Shown piece after piece: positions 21,001 through 36,000 of a stretch of DNA of 64,000 nucleotides. Both the position numbers and the translations under genes were made by a program. Where the stretch lies: the NCBI RefSeq assembly GCF_963576615.1, contig NC_088716.1, positions 3,286,001 through 3,350,000 of the forward strand. The letters run 5' to 3'. The stretch's first letter is position 1, and every line of letters begins with the position of its first letter. Below the pieces are notes generated by a model that worked only from the letters and a program-made list of their open reading frames with translations, had not been told where the DNA came from and made no database searches. This stretch comes from Watersipora subatra (taxonomy: Eukaryota; Bryozoa; Gymnolaemata; Cheilostomatida; Watersiporidae).

Positions 21001-24000
21001 TTCATTGGTTTTTTATTATTACTGTATTACTATATTAATAATATTGGTTATTCTAATAATATCAGTGCATTTTAGTTCTAATATTGCATTTCTCCTATTG
21101 CAGCGGGAGAGATATAAACATATAATCTTTTCCTTTCATTATTGCTGTTTGTCATGATCAAACACGTTTTTAAATAGATTTTCTAAAAATCTATATGAAT
21201 ATCACTTCTTGATATTGTTAGCTATGACGTTTTGAAATGTAAACAAAATTGTGCATTGGTTTTATACTATTACTATATTAATAATATTGGTTATTCTAAT
21301 AATATCAGTGCATTTTACTTCTAATATTGACCAATATTGCATTTCTCCTATTGCTGGGGGAGAGATATAAACATATAATCTTTTCCTTTCATTATTGCTG
21401 TTTGTTGTATATAATAACACCCACACCCAGTACATTACAGCTACCATTGCAGTTATCCTATTGCACTGCAGTGCCATTTGACTACTAATATTACATTTCT
21501 CAACCATCAATACCCTTTCTTTTTTCCAATATCACTTTGGTCGTGGGCTGTATGACAGTGGAATATCTTTTTGGTCGTGAGCTGTATGACAGGGGAATAT
21601 CACTTTGGTCGTGAGCTGTATGACAGGGGAATATCACTTTGGTCGTGAGCTGTATGACAGGGGAATATCACTTTGGTCGTGAGCTTTATGACAGTGGAAT
21701 TTCTAGTTACTATTCGAAAAGCAGCTTGACTTGAAAATTAATTTTTTTTATAAGATTCCAAATATATTTATTAAAAGTTAGCATGTTTTCAAATAAGCAA
21801 TTGTTGTACAAAGAACCATCTATACCGCAAGATACGGCTGTTGCAGTGGGCCAGTCAGTCTCTCAGTTCTATTCTGAGTCAAGGTTGCACATCAGCACAG
21901 TATCAGCTAACCGTACGCTTGTTTATTATATCTGTGGTAAAAAACTGACCAATCTTTAATTGGTTAACTGAAGCATTATGAGAGTATAAGTAGAACAGGT
22001 ATTTCTGGCCACCACTTGATAAAAGCTCTGATTCCATCATAATGGTTGTTTACTAATACAATGGTTTTAAAAAGGCTGTATTTCGACTGTCTCATTCTAA
22101 GTGTACAAGGTGTTGTTACACAAGTTCACATCCTGAGGATATAAACAGCAATTGTGAGGAAATAAAGAGACAAAGGGCTTTAATTTATTTATTTAATAAA
22201 TTTAATTAAGTTATTTAATACTGAATCATATAATCAAATCAGCCAAGAGATGCCACCATTGTAACATAAGATCCTCATGTTTTTATATTTATCTAGAGCT
22301 CACAAACAATTAGAAAAATTCATCACAAATGGATTGGCTAATGAATTATTCAATAAGATTCAAGGTTACTTGTGCTATTTGGGTATGGCTGAAGTTTTAC
22401 AATTTTGTTCGCAAAAGCTGATCCCCCAGTTGTTGTTTAATCAAGGTTAGAGCTTCACTTTGATCCGTAGTATAGCCAAGCTCCAAGCAGTGTGCCCATC
22501 CACGAGCCTACAGCTTGATACGGTGTACGCTAAAAGGTCTCCTATTACCTCAATGAAAAGATAAACGCGAAGTGCCCAAGTTTTCAAACTCTGAAATGAA
22601 AGGGAGGGAAAAGGGCCATCCCGCCATGACTTGCAGCAAAAATTACTGAGCTACGCAAACCAAACGGATCAAAAAGTGCATGAAAATTTTGGTACACTGC
22701 CAAAGGTTTCGGCGCCGAGCCAATTGGATAAAGGCCAACTATTGTATTGTGTCATCACCTTTTCTAATACGTATGTTGCGTTTATATCGGGAGCCACCTG
22801 CCTACAGCTGCCACTCTTGATGGATTGATAACACAAAGTATTGGAAGTATTGCATCATATATAGCGAGGAAAAGTCCATGAAGGCTTGCAGTGTTGACAG
22901 GTTCAACAAGTGAGTGCCACACAGCTTCAAGTACTGGGATGTACCAGAGCCATATAGCTTCATAGAGTCCCGCGGCAAAAAACCGGAAACAAAAACGCTT
23001 GATTCCAAACAAACCCGATCGATCAACAAACTGATCTCTAATGGAATATCCATACTTCACTTTCAATACCGCTCTTTTTTGCATTTACTTTACGTATTTT
23101 ACAAAAAGTTATTAGTAGCGTTTCATAGGGAGTTTTGTCCTTTTTAAAATGGTGTATCATACAACAATCAATTTTAAAATGACTGTCAACGGAAGTAATT
23201 TTTGTTGGTTAATGTTATGGCCTCTCCATTATAACTTATATAAAAATAGTAGACGTGGCCTGACTGTTTGGAAAGGAGCGAGCTCTAATATACGCTTTCG
23301 TTGGTCGAGGGACTCTGTGAAACTATACGGCTCTGGGATGCACAAGGAAGACAGTCAGTCAGTGAAATAGCCATGTGGCAGCCACAGTTCACCACAACAA
23401 TTATAATAATTATAATACAAAATTAACAATTTTAAACAGTTTTTAAATTGGTTGGCTGAACTTAACCAATTCTTAACACCTTTAAGCCTAGGTTTGTATA
23501 TACGAGTAGGACCCCTGATCACAGACCATATTAGCAACTTTCCATCTGTGAAAGTACTTAGCCTACATGTAGAATAGCACAACTCCTTCTATACTGAATA
23601 CCATTTTCTAAGCTTGCAGAACTCAATGGAAAAAAATCAAATGGAACCAATAATTTTTTTCGCATTCTTTTAAATACACGATGTTTTAGAAGTAACTGAA
23701 GAAACACAATGACTGCAGTAAACTGAGTCAGATAGAGTGTATATTTGTTAGGAACATAAAAACAAATAGATTTTGTATAAAGTTCTTGTTGCTGAGGAGA
23801 AAAAGTTTTCTAGGAAATGTCTTAGCTGAACAGAAACTATTATCTTCACATTACAGCGATATCCGATGTTTAAACATTATTTTATATTTAAGAATTCTTC
23901 ATTAGGGGAATGTTTCAATTATAAATAGCATCAAAAAACACAGCCATAGCAAATGCAGTTCCGATAAACAGACAACCAGACAAAACATACTTGATGGTTT

Positions 24001-27000
24001 GTTAGCGTGTATGCACTACTAATATATTGATTAAAGTTCACCGCTGCTTTCAAGACATTTTATAATTTCATCAATAGAAGCCATTATTGCCATGGATGGT
24101 TTATTATATTTGACCCTTATTGAAAAGGCACAGATGTATTTGGTGCTGACTGACTCAAGGTTGCAGCACGCTCGTGGTCAAATGAGAAGAATTACAATTA
24201 GGGCTAGCGTCATCCTTGTTATAGGCCTACGTGAAATTATTTGACCTTGACATTTACAGAAACAAATATTTATTATAACTTTGTAACAAAAATTGTATAA
24301 TTTTATCAATTTATCAATTTTAGCAATTTTATTCATAAATAATTTTTTTAAAAGAGAGTATAATAAAAACTTATGATTTGTTTATGATGTTCGGCAAAAT
24401 AAAAATTGGTAAGAATAAAAACAATTCTCGATTTTACGTTCGACTGTGCTGGTACCTGTAGCTGTAATATGTTTTACCTTGCTGTCGACACCCTTGGTGT
24501 TGAGACCCTGCAGCACTTCTGGAGACATGTAGTTTAAAGTGCCAACGCAAGACTCCAACATGACCGATGTAGCCTCTGGGTCCAGCTGCTTCGCTATGCC
24601 TGTCAGTAGATAGCTAAATAAATAAATACATGTTCACTTCCTGTCCGTCCTCTATGCCTTCCCTGAGGATGCTCCCTACGCATACCACTTACGAACAGGA
24701 GTGGATAATATTTATTATTAAAGATAAAAATCGCACAGACTTTTAGCACATTTCATCTGAAGGTATTCGTATTTTACTAACATTTGTGATTGTTTCTGAT
24801 GTTTGAGGTGTTTTGACAACCAGAATTTTTGAAAGATTAAAATCGACAAAACTTGATTGCGGTTAAAATGCTCTGATCAAGCGAAAGTGAAATTATGACG
24901 TCTATAGTTTTAACTGCGATCAAGTTTTGTCAATCTTAATCTTGAAACATCTTGGCAGTCAGATCACCTCAAACATCAAAAATAATAACAAATGATAGAA
25001 AAATACCCGTACTTTCTGATGAAATCTACTAAAATTGTATGAAAGTTGATCTTGAACAGTGATGAGTGATAATTGAGGCATTATAAACTAGGGACATCTT
25101 TTACAAGCCACCTTCAATTATCTTTCAATTAGAGACGATCCAAAGACTAACACAATAAAAAACGTTTAGTGTCCACCTAACAAGGGTGTTTACTACAAGC
25201 AATTGGATATCAGAGCCTAGATCTCTGGCCATCGGTTCTGCTATTCTTGCCGACTCAGTTACCAACCAACCGCCATGTACTCCGTGTACTCCGACCATCC
25301 TAACAACTACTGTAGTACAATTGTGAGGAACGTGGGATTAAAATGCAAACTCCATCGAGTGTACCCCATACGCTTAGGGAATCTGAGAGCAACTCAAACC
25401 TTAGCAAGCCTAGACTCAAAGTTGGCGAATGAATTAGTTTGGGGAGTCAACAAGGAAGGCAAGAGTCGCTTTGGTGTTACGGCAATGGCAACAGTATCCT
25501 CCTATTCGCACGGGTCAGACGACTTTGACATGCGAAGACTTTGAATAAATGTTCTGATAAAAATGACTGACTGCCTGGTAACATAAATACACGACCAGAC
25601 AATTGCGATCATATTCCTTTCCGTCTCCCCCAAACCGATGAGTCAGAACTAGAAAGAACGAACGTTTACAACAATGAACAGTTTATTGGTCAATCTAGCT
25701 ACCAATGGCAATGGACAGCACTGAAAAGAAGTGCAAGCACGGGGTGATTGCCTGCAAGGAAATGCTGGTCCCACTTGTCTTCTGCACTGACAATCTCTTT
25801 TCAAAGAGGCTAAAATAGATGCTGACATGTCAGCAAATAGGATAGTGTGAGCAACTGACAGCTCTGCAATGTTTTGAAGTGTTGTGGATACAGATGCTAA
25901 GCCTGCTCGTTTACGACAGCAGAATATGCCCCATGTCATTGCGACGCTCTGCCTCTCGCTGCCAGGGAGATATTTATAGCGCCAAGTTTTCACCTTCTGG
26001 GAGTCGCGTGAGCAAGAATAGTATGAGGCAGGAAGGAAGTGGCGCTACTAGACACAGCGTGTGATGTCAGCAAAGACTGGCCTATGAGAGGCAAGAACTG
26101 GGGGGAATGGAGAGCTATATTTACATGAAGCATTGTAGATCATAGGGAAATATTGTAGCTATATGAGGCAATAGAGAGAAAGAGAGAGGAAATGATATAG
26201 GCCACCCGGTAGAGTGCGAATACAAATCATACGCACTTAGAGAGGTGAATGGATTAATGACAATATCAAAGTCAATGACTCATGGATGCCGTAGGACTCA
26301 CCAAAGTCGATGAGCTTGACCTCTCCTCCAACGAGCATGAAGTTAGCCGGTTTGATGTCGCTGTGTACAATGCCTACAACAGAACAAAGCTAGGTAATCC
26401 CTCCCAGCCACAAACTTGCATCAGCACGACCTTTAGCTGTGGGGTTAAAACGACTCAATTGGGGTAAGGAAATGGTCATAGTAACTGGACGAGATCGAAT
26501 TCATTCATGAATTGAATTGTACCAAATCATCCACAGCAAGATCAACTTCACACTTTCCCTTAGCCTCATTTCTGAACATAGAACCTGGGCTACATGAGCG
26601 CTAAAGGCAGTGTAACGCTATACCGCTGTGTGTCGGAGTTGTCCTCTCGGTGATTATTCGTTGACATTGCGCACTGTAAACTGATGACATTGTGGATGCA
26701 ACACGGAACTTCGGCAATGGTGATTGGATGTCGTAGATTGTTTGATCTATATTTATTTTTATAACAGTTGCTGCGGGACCGCGTCGTATAATGCAAAGGC
26801 TGTGTAACGAACTATCCACTGATGTAAATGGATTAGGTTGTGATAGCGTGAGCGCTGCTATCACAGACGATCACCAAAGTTGGTGATCACAATCACCAAA
26901 GATTACCTTATGGCATCAACGCCGAGATACGGTGATGCAGTGTGAACCAGCTTTGTGCTGTGATCCCTAACATATGCAATGAAGATATATATACCAACCA

Positions 27001-30000
27001 TTCCTCACAGTATCTGCTACAATAACATAAGTATTTAAAATGCTGTCTATCTCTGCATAACAGACTGACTGAGTAATGGAAGATTTATTAAACTGGTGTA
27101 TGTTGTTTGTTACTGATGCATCTTGGGAGAATCTACGGATGTTATAAAGATAGTTGTTCTATTAAAACTGGAGGTTTCTTGGTAGAATGAGACTGAGTAT
27201 TAACTTCGTCATTTCAAAAAATGATAAATCAATAGAGTTAATTTAAAAAAAAGGGTCATTGGAAAAAACTTCCCATGCTCGACGCTGAGTTGTCACGATG
27301 AGAGAAGCAGTTTTTCTGAAATCCCCTTGACCATCATATTAACACTTAAGACCGCCATGTTTAGAAAATGTCTCCAGCAAATTGATAATCATAGAAATTT
27401 TTAAATGATAATGATCCATGAACAAATTTTCAAAAATAAATTGGAGTTGCCTTTCCTAGTAAATAAGAATATAACTCCAAAGGTTTTGTCTTTATAAATT
27501 ATGTTATTATTAAATTTTGTCAATATAATAATTAATCACAATAAAAAGCACAAAATACTATACAAAGTTCTATAGTTAAATTAAAAGTTTACGAAGAGGA
27601 ACTGTTCTGTAAATACAACAGAATGGTTCTCTGATCTTCTGCCCTTGTAATAATATATTATTTATTAAACCAACATGATTACTGTTAACCTTTACTATTA
27701 ATAATAAGAGAGTGGGAGCAGTGTCCATCTGTTCGAAGCCATGCTAAGAGCGGTAAGAAATAATGAACACCTCGTACAAGAATTAAACTTGGATACTCCG
27801 ACTAGAGTCCGGCGGTGTAACCATTATACCACTCAGCCACCTCACCACTTCCCTTCACAAAATAATTATGCATGTACTGATTACTCATTACAACCTCTCA
27901 AGGTCGACAGGACTGTCAAGTGAACTAGTAATTATAATAATTGATGATGATTAAAATAACATTTGTTTATTTTTGTGATGAAGAGTAATGACATCTAAAA
28001 TTACCATATGATCGCGGCATAGAGCTACGATCATCCAACAGTGTTGACTAATGTTTACAAATAGAGCAGTACATGATTCTCTGTGTTTACCTACAGTTAA
28101 CACTTAGAGGTCACATAGAGGTCATGTATATACAAGAAGGTCCCCTGATCCCAGACTATACTAACAACTTTCCATCTACTCTGAAAGTAATTAGGAGAGC
28201 ACAATTCCTTTTCAACTAATTAACATCTTCAAGTTTGCAGAACTCCTAGAGAAAAACAGAAATAAAATATAACTTTTTTTCACATTCTTTAAAAAATGTG
28301 ATGTCTTAGAGGTAACTGAGCATGATGGTTGATGTACACAGAGTCAGAGTGAGTATTTTTCTTATGAATAGTTTAATTGTGAAGCTTTTAATGCTGAGGA
28401 GAAATCTAATAGTTTTGTCTAATTTTATATTCATTACTAAGAACTTCCATCAGTGTGTCATAAACTAATGCTCTGTCAGCAGCAATTCTTTATTTCTCAG
28501 TCGGTTAGAAGTTTCCTTGGTATTTTTGCAATATATTATTATTACAAGAACTAATAGTTAAGTTATATATTAGTTCTAATTATATAATATACAGTATACA
28601 ATTATATAATAGAAACAATATATAATTATAATTATTACAAGAACTAGTAGTAAAACTATATATTAGTTCTAATTATATAATTAGAACAATATATAATTAA
28701 AACTATATAAGTTTTGATTCTACGTTCCTCAGAAGTACATAAAGAGCTTATGTTCTGTCGGCCGCCATTTGTCATCTCGTGGTCAATTGGAAAGGCCCTC
28801 GTATTTTGGTGGTATCACAAGTACTAATTGCCTCGAAATAATTTCAGAATCATCTTAAAACTTACAGCGCACAACATCACCAAATTTTTGTAACGCTCTG
28901 TAAACCAGAAGTCCGTAAAAACGAAGCAAAACTACGAATCCGAGTTTACTCGGGCGTGGGATCAGGAGGCAAAATATTTTCCCGAATAACCGCAAGTGTT
29001 AAAGCTCTGCATAAAGTTTTTCTAAAATTTGGCCAAAAATTTGAGCAAATATCTCACTCTAAATCTAATCTCATAATCGTACCTACCTCTGCGCACCTAC
29101 CGCTATACCTACTCTATACTTACCTCTCACCTACCTGCCTATCTCTGCGCACCTACCGCTATACCTACTCTATACTTACCTCTCACCTACCTACTTATTT
29201 ACCTCTATACCTACCTACCTCTGCTCACCTACTTACCTATTTACCTCTCGACCTACCTGTCTATCTTTGCTTGTCTACCTACCTATCTCTGCTCACCTAG
29301 CTGTCTATCTACCTACCTCTATACCTACTGTCTATCTACCTGCCATTAACCCACTACCTACAACTGAGGGCCAGGAGGTACTATTTTTCAGGTATCTGAA
29401 AAATGTAAATGCATTGCTTAGGAAAAAGTTTTTTAATCACCTTCAACTACCTGCTACTACTAACTGCTGTATTATTATTTCTATGCATACAATTAGCAGG
29501 CATGTATAATATTAATTTCTGATACTGTTTGATTCTGACACTTGAGACTCACATTTAAAAATTTGATGATCATTTTAATTTTTAAAGAATAACATCATTT
29601 AATTTTCTGATTTAGGCAGCATTGGCAATTCCGCCTCCCTTGGTACGTTTTTAAAATGTCGACACATCAGACTAATGCTCTGCAAAGCTAACCAACCATA
29701 GTTCATGTTTATATAGCAAAGCTAAAAAAGGGCAGCTAAATATGTAAACTTGACATTCATGTTCAATATATTCAAATGTGTTTGACACAAACAATTAGCT
29801 TCTAAAATTTACTAAGTATCAACATAAGGTGGTGCACCTTGAAGCACTCATGATAGACATAGAATACAATAGAGAATGATTCACTCATCAACAACTTGGT
29901 ACTAGAGGCATAATACAAGTTGGTCTGTCTAATAGTGAACTTCATCGACAAGGTGAAATGATGACAAGAAATAGAAAATTAATTATTTTTCTCTGAAACA

Positions 30001-33000
30001 AAATGCAGGTATCCACCTCACGCAGCTTATTACTGTTGCACCACTTCTTGTAGCTATCAGTTGAAGCAGCAGTCAGTTACTGGAATTCTTTTTTATTCTA
30101 TTAGCATTATAAACAATATTATAATATAATACTATAAACAGCATTATAATATAATACTATAAACAATATTATATAATATCAAAAACAATATTATAATATA
30201 ATACTATAAACAATATTATAATATAATACTATAAACAATATTATAATATAATACTATAAACAATGTTATAATATAATACTACAAACAATATTACAATATA
30301 ATACTATAAACAATATTATAATATAATACTATAAACAATATTATAATATAATACTATAAACAATATTATAATATAATACTATAAACAATATTATAATATA
30401 ATACTATAAACAATGTTATAATATAATACTACAAACAATATTACAATATAATACTATAAACAATATTATAATATAATACTATAAACAATATTATAATATA
30501 ATACTATAAACAATATTATAATATAATACTATAAACAATATTATAATATAATACTATAAACAATGTTATAATATAATACTACAAACAATATTATAATATA
30601 ATACTATAAACAATATTAGAAACAAAAAGAAAAACGAACATTCTTCACTCATCTTTCACATAAATGGAGGGTTAGGAAGGGATTTCAATTTACTAGAACC
30701 TTGTACATGTACTAGTTTCATCAAGGGACAATCAAGGGGAGACAACTGGTGCAAACATGCCATCAACTTAAGCATAAGACCAGCCTAACATTACCATTGT
30801 TCCAAAGAAAACTGGCTATTTTACATCATAAGGTTATAGCCCTAGCTCCCTAGCTTTATTATGCCTCCACTCTAAACAGGACTGTAAATAAAGATGCTCG
30901 TGGATTCCCAAGGCATGAGGAACTTGTGAAGCACAGGGGAACATGTGCGTGTGAAACAGCCAATATAATATAGCACGTGAGCTCCTTATAGCTTTGAAAG
31001 AGATATGGTAGTTTTTATCTAAATTGGGGTACACGATGGCACACGGCAGGTGTCGGGTAGTGTCTATTGCCCGTGGATGATAAGTGCATGATGTAGCTCG
31101 AGATCTTTAGAAATACCATAAAGGAGGCATATAAATGCATCCATGTACCTCTCATATAATGAGTTGTTTGTAAATATATCATCTAGTTTATGTGATGTCA
31201 CATCTAATAGTGTAAGTGCAGCTCTTGAGTGCGGTGTATCCCTCTACAGTACGGTGTACCCCTTTCGGTGTATCCCTCTAAAGTACAGTGTATCCCTCTA
31301 GAGTACAGTGTATCCCTCTAAAGTACAGTGTATCCCTCTAGAATACGATGTGGAAAATTTAAAATCGTTCTAGTGTATCCCTCTAGAGTAGAGTGTATCC
31401 CTCTAGAGTAGAGTGTATCCCTCTAGAGTAGAGTGTATCCCTCTAGAGTAGAATGTATCCCTCTAGAGTACAGTGTACCGCTCTAGAGTGTAGAAAATTT
31501 AAAATCGTTCTATACAGTAATCCCTGGCTACTTCGCGCTTCAACTTTTGGGGTTTCAGCACTTCACAGGATAAAATACTATTTAAATCAAAATACACAGG
31601 CTAAACCACATAAACCTCTGTCATACTCTTTTATACTTACAAACATGTGACTTTCTTCTCACAACGAACCCAGTTAATCACCAGCACGAATATTCCAATC
31701 AGAAGAAGTACATACTAATGCTTAAGTGCATTCTCCGGCTTAAAATACTAGAACTGAAGCTGAAATATAAACTGCAAGTCAGTCAAGAAAACTTCAATTT
31801 ATCTACTTAATATTATTAGATGTATATCTACTTATTAGATAAAACTCCACAATAAATACGACAAGTATAGAAAGCAGTTTAAATGTTCCGGCGTTAAAAT
31901 TGTGACTCACAATTTAAAAATTAATTTCTAGTTTCGGGAATTTTCCCTTTTGGCAGAGGAAGCCTGGTCCCGGATCAACAGTGAAAGTTGAAGGATCATT
32001 GTAAAGACGCCGGGCGCGTCTAAAAGTACCGAACTTGGCACTCTGCCCGGATTGGCTGATAAACACTTGAAATGCTGGTCAGGCACTTGCGGAAGATTCC
32101 ACAGCTCCTGCCATTCATAAACACATGTAATACTCGCTGAATGAATGAAATCAACTCAAGCACTTGATAAGGCGACAGCCTTGAGAGGTGGGAGGAAAAC
32201 AACAGACCTGTTTGTTATTGCTGCGCGTGAGGGACATTGAAGCAATGCTGAGATGTGATACTCTAAATCTAATCACGTTAGCCACTGTTCATACTTCTAG
32301 CATTCCTCAACCTCTCTGTGTCTATATACTCACACCAAGTTAATTGATTTGTTTTTTAGTTAAGCTTGTGTTTAGGTTCTGTGAAACTCTATGACAGTTT
32401 ACATGTAATAACTATATGATAGTTTAAATATAATAACTCTATTATAGTTTAGGTGTAATAACTCTATGATAGTTTGCATGTAACTCTAAGATAGTTTACA
32501 TGTGATACCTATATGATAGTTTACATGTAACTCTATGGTATTTTCAATGTAATAACTATATGATGGTTTACATGTAACTCTATGATAGTTTACATGTAAT
32601 AACTCTATGATTCGAGCTGTCTCAAAGTCTGACAATCTGCCAAGTAGAATAAGAAAAAATGGACAAGCGAAGTCTATTTAACCTTGACCCTAGTTTAAAT
32701 TAGACTAATTCACTCCTCATATCTCCATTAGCCTGTTTCTAAGGTCAAGTCAAAACACAAACCTCTTTTATAAAATGCATTGTATTGGTACTATGCGCAC
32801 TTTTCTGCAGAATGCTATAGGCCTAAGTATTATCTGCAGAATTTATTAACATAAAGTTATTAAAGCTGCATACCTCTATGAATCACTCCTCTACCTAATC
32901 CCTTTTACGTACCAATAGATGTATCAATATATCCGTAAGCCTTCCTGAATATGCATGTATGGGTAAAAGTTCTACTCTATGACTATGTACTCATGTGTGT

Positions 33001-36000
33001 AGGCAAGCATATTTTAAAGGTTGACTTGCAACAAAATTCACATTACAGTTATTTGATATGAAAAGATTTACCATGTCTTACTCTGTTGTGTTGTAGGCGC
33101 AAAATATGTGAAAATGTAATTACAAGCTCTTAAAAGCTCAAAAACGAACAGTTAATCGCAGCCACACGAGACTGCCGTAGTTTGGATTTTCTTTCCAAAA
33201 CGGCTCAAATGTGACGTAGCTGTGGTAGATGGTTTCTGTTTACACTTTCATGCAACCTCATTCGTCGAAATTTTTTCACAATTATACTTCACGCATTCAA
33301 TAAAACCATGTCTATTGTTCTTATGCATCTGTTTTATCGTCATTGTAATGCTGTCACTTTTAGCAGTGATATCTTATAACTTACCATAAAAATTCATTTA
33401 ATTTTTTAACCTTAGCTCGAAGGACAAGACGATAACCAAACTGTAATGACTACGTCAGAGAAATAAAGAGATTCAAATCTATGGCGGCTTTTCGTTTTTG
33501 AGCTTTTAAGAGCTTGTAATCACGTTTCCACATATTTGGCACCTACAACACAACAGAGTAAGACATGGTGAATATTTTGATACCAAATAACTGTAATGTG
33601 AATTTTGTTGCAAGTCAACCTTTAACAACAGCTTCTTTGGTTTCTGTTATATTTCTTGTATTATAACATGCATTATATTATGCATTTGTTTAGGGAATCT
33701 ATATAAACATATTATAAGCAAATATAATACATAACACAATATACATAAATTTATATACATGTACATGTATATGCCATACATAATATGCCATATAAATATA
33801 CATAAACAACATACACAAACTTATATCGATAATTATAGTAAGTATTGTCTAATATTTACTATGAATGAATACATGTACACACCTATATTTTTTAAATATA
33901 AAAATAATATATAATATACATAAAGGTATATATATGTATCTGTTGGTACATAGATTAGTAAGTGACGATTGATTACAAGCCTATTCTAGTATGGCTGTAG
34001 GATTTAACACAAGTTTCTATCCTGCGAATGAAGAGAAAGACCTTTTCTTATATAGAAGGGTAATACGACCTTGTATAAAATGGTCACTACTCCAACAAGC
34101 AGGCTGAGAAGGCTATCAGATAATCGACGATTTACTAAAGTTTGCTGATATGACAACTCTCGATGAACTAAGTCAACGAGATCATGTGACCGATCAATCC
34201 TATAGTAGGACAGCTGACCTAATTAAATTGTACATATTTGTAACAAAGTGACTTGCAAACTCATAAAAAATGCACTTGTATAAAAAAGTGATTTGTTTAC
34301 ATTTGATGTTAGCCAGTGATATTAAGAATCAAAATTATACAGATTTCTGGTAATCGTCTCCTCTTTGTCTATAAAGGACATGGTTTTGGTTAAAAAATAT
34401 TTTGCCCCACCGTATTTACTGCTAGACTGTTTAATACAAAACATTTGTTTGAAGAATTACTCAGCCAACAATCAGCACAAACATAGCATTTTAAAGGTGT
34501 TGTCTTCTCTTGTGAAAATGCGAACATCCTTATCCAAACAGAACCAATTTGGCTGCCAAGATAAATGGCAGCACTAGAATGCTGCCTGCACTACTTAACT
34601 GATCTGTTATGTAACCTATTATCATCAAAGCTCTGGTATGTCTACCAACATGCCAGAGCTTTGGCGATAATAAAAATATATTGCGTTGTTTTTCCTCCTA
34701 TCAATAAGGTTGTCGGGCTGTAAAAATTGTAAATATTTCTTACACGACTGCATGACGTTACCTTTTTCTATAATGCTGGAATGTTTTGACAACAATAACA
34801 ACAAATAAAAACCCAACTGCGAGCAACTCCAACATTTTCACTCTATGAACTCCCATCTTCCTGATTAGCCTAAGCACCCCTCCTATACATCTACACACAT
34901 TTTAATTGGGTTCCTGTCCTTGCTTGGTTTACTTGGGGTTAATTCATGCCCTTTTATCACAGAGAGCAAGCTTTTAGAGTATCAATTCATGACTCATTGG
35001 TTAAAGATTATTAGAATCTAGGAAGAAGAAAGTGGTTACAAATATAATAACCGCCGATTGCACAAAGCACATCTATGCAGATCTCACAGGAGACACGACT
35101 CCAAACACATCTGTCAAGCATCAGCAAAATGGAACTGGGATTAAAAAACCAGATTTGTATGATTATTGAATTGATCTACTGCTTTTATACTCTTGTATGA
35201 TTTGTTAACATACCATAAGTGATCATGTCATGCTCTCACATGATTTCCAAGATAAGCTTTCAACATATATTGGCGACAAATTAGAGCATTCTCTAGTAGT
35301 AGCATTCTCTACTAATTCTCATTAGTAGCAACTACAAACCTGAGAAATGTCATCATTGCCTTTCGTTTGTTTTCATTAAAAGTGATTGAAGCTGGGCACT
35401 AACCCAATTTGTAACGCCGTTGAACATTTTGGTGAAATTCCTTGACCTTTCAAGGTCGTAGAATTACGCTGAATGCGCATACACTTAGTTGTACATTATA
35501 TACTAGAACTGGTAAAAGTCTAGTTAATTGTGACTAGAATGTGAGACTATGTGTGCAAGTAATTCCTTGTAAAACCTGACTTAATTTTCAACTATAAAGA
35601 GCAGACAATTTCTCATTAGCAGAGTAAAGTTCTTTCAAGGTGTTTGATATGATTGATAAAAAAACTGCTCTCATAGAAGGAATGTTGAATCATCAGTTTG
35701 CTAAATGTTAGAGGGAAAATTTTAGGTCAATACGGTGTGCGTTATTTAAGAATATGCACACAAACGGGCAGAAGAGCAGCGAATAATGACCACCAACCAA
35801 GCAGAGCAAAGAGGTCTACGTGAGTGAAGTGGATGAATCACCCAAGAGGCTTGCTAACGGTAATAAGAGAACTTCTCAAGAGGATGTTGCACAAGAATTG
35901 AACAGCTCTTATGACATCATACATGTCTAATAAACTTCAATCGAGAGGCAATCCAAATGCAGGCAAGTACAGACTAGCCAGCCGGAGAGGATCACACTAA

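Noticed and set aside
27755..27832. Functional tRNA gene on the minus strand
   Set aside because: A-box-like sequence is present but the anticodon arm and B box do not fit; kept only as a tRNA-like repeat.
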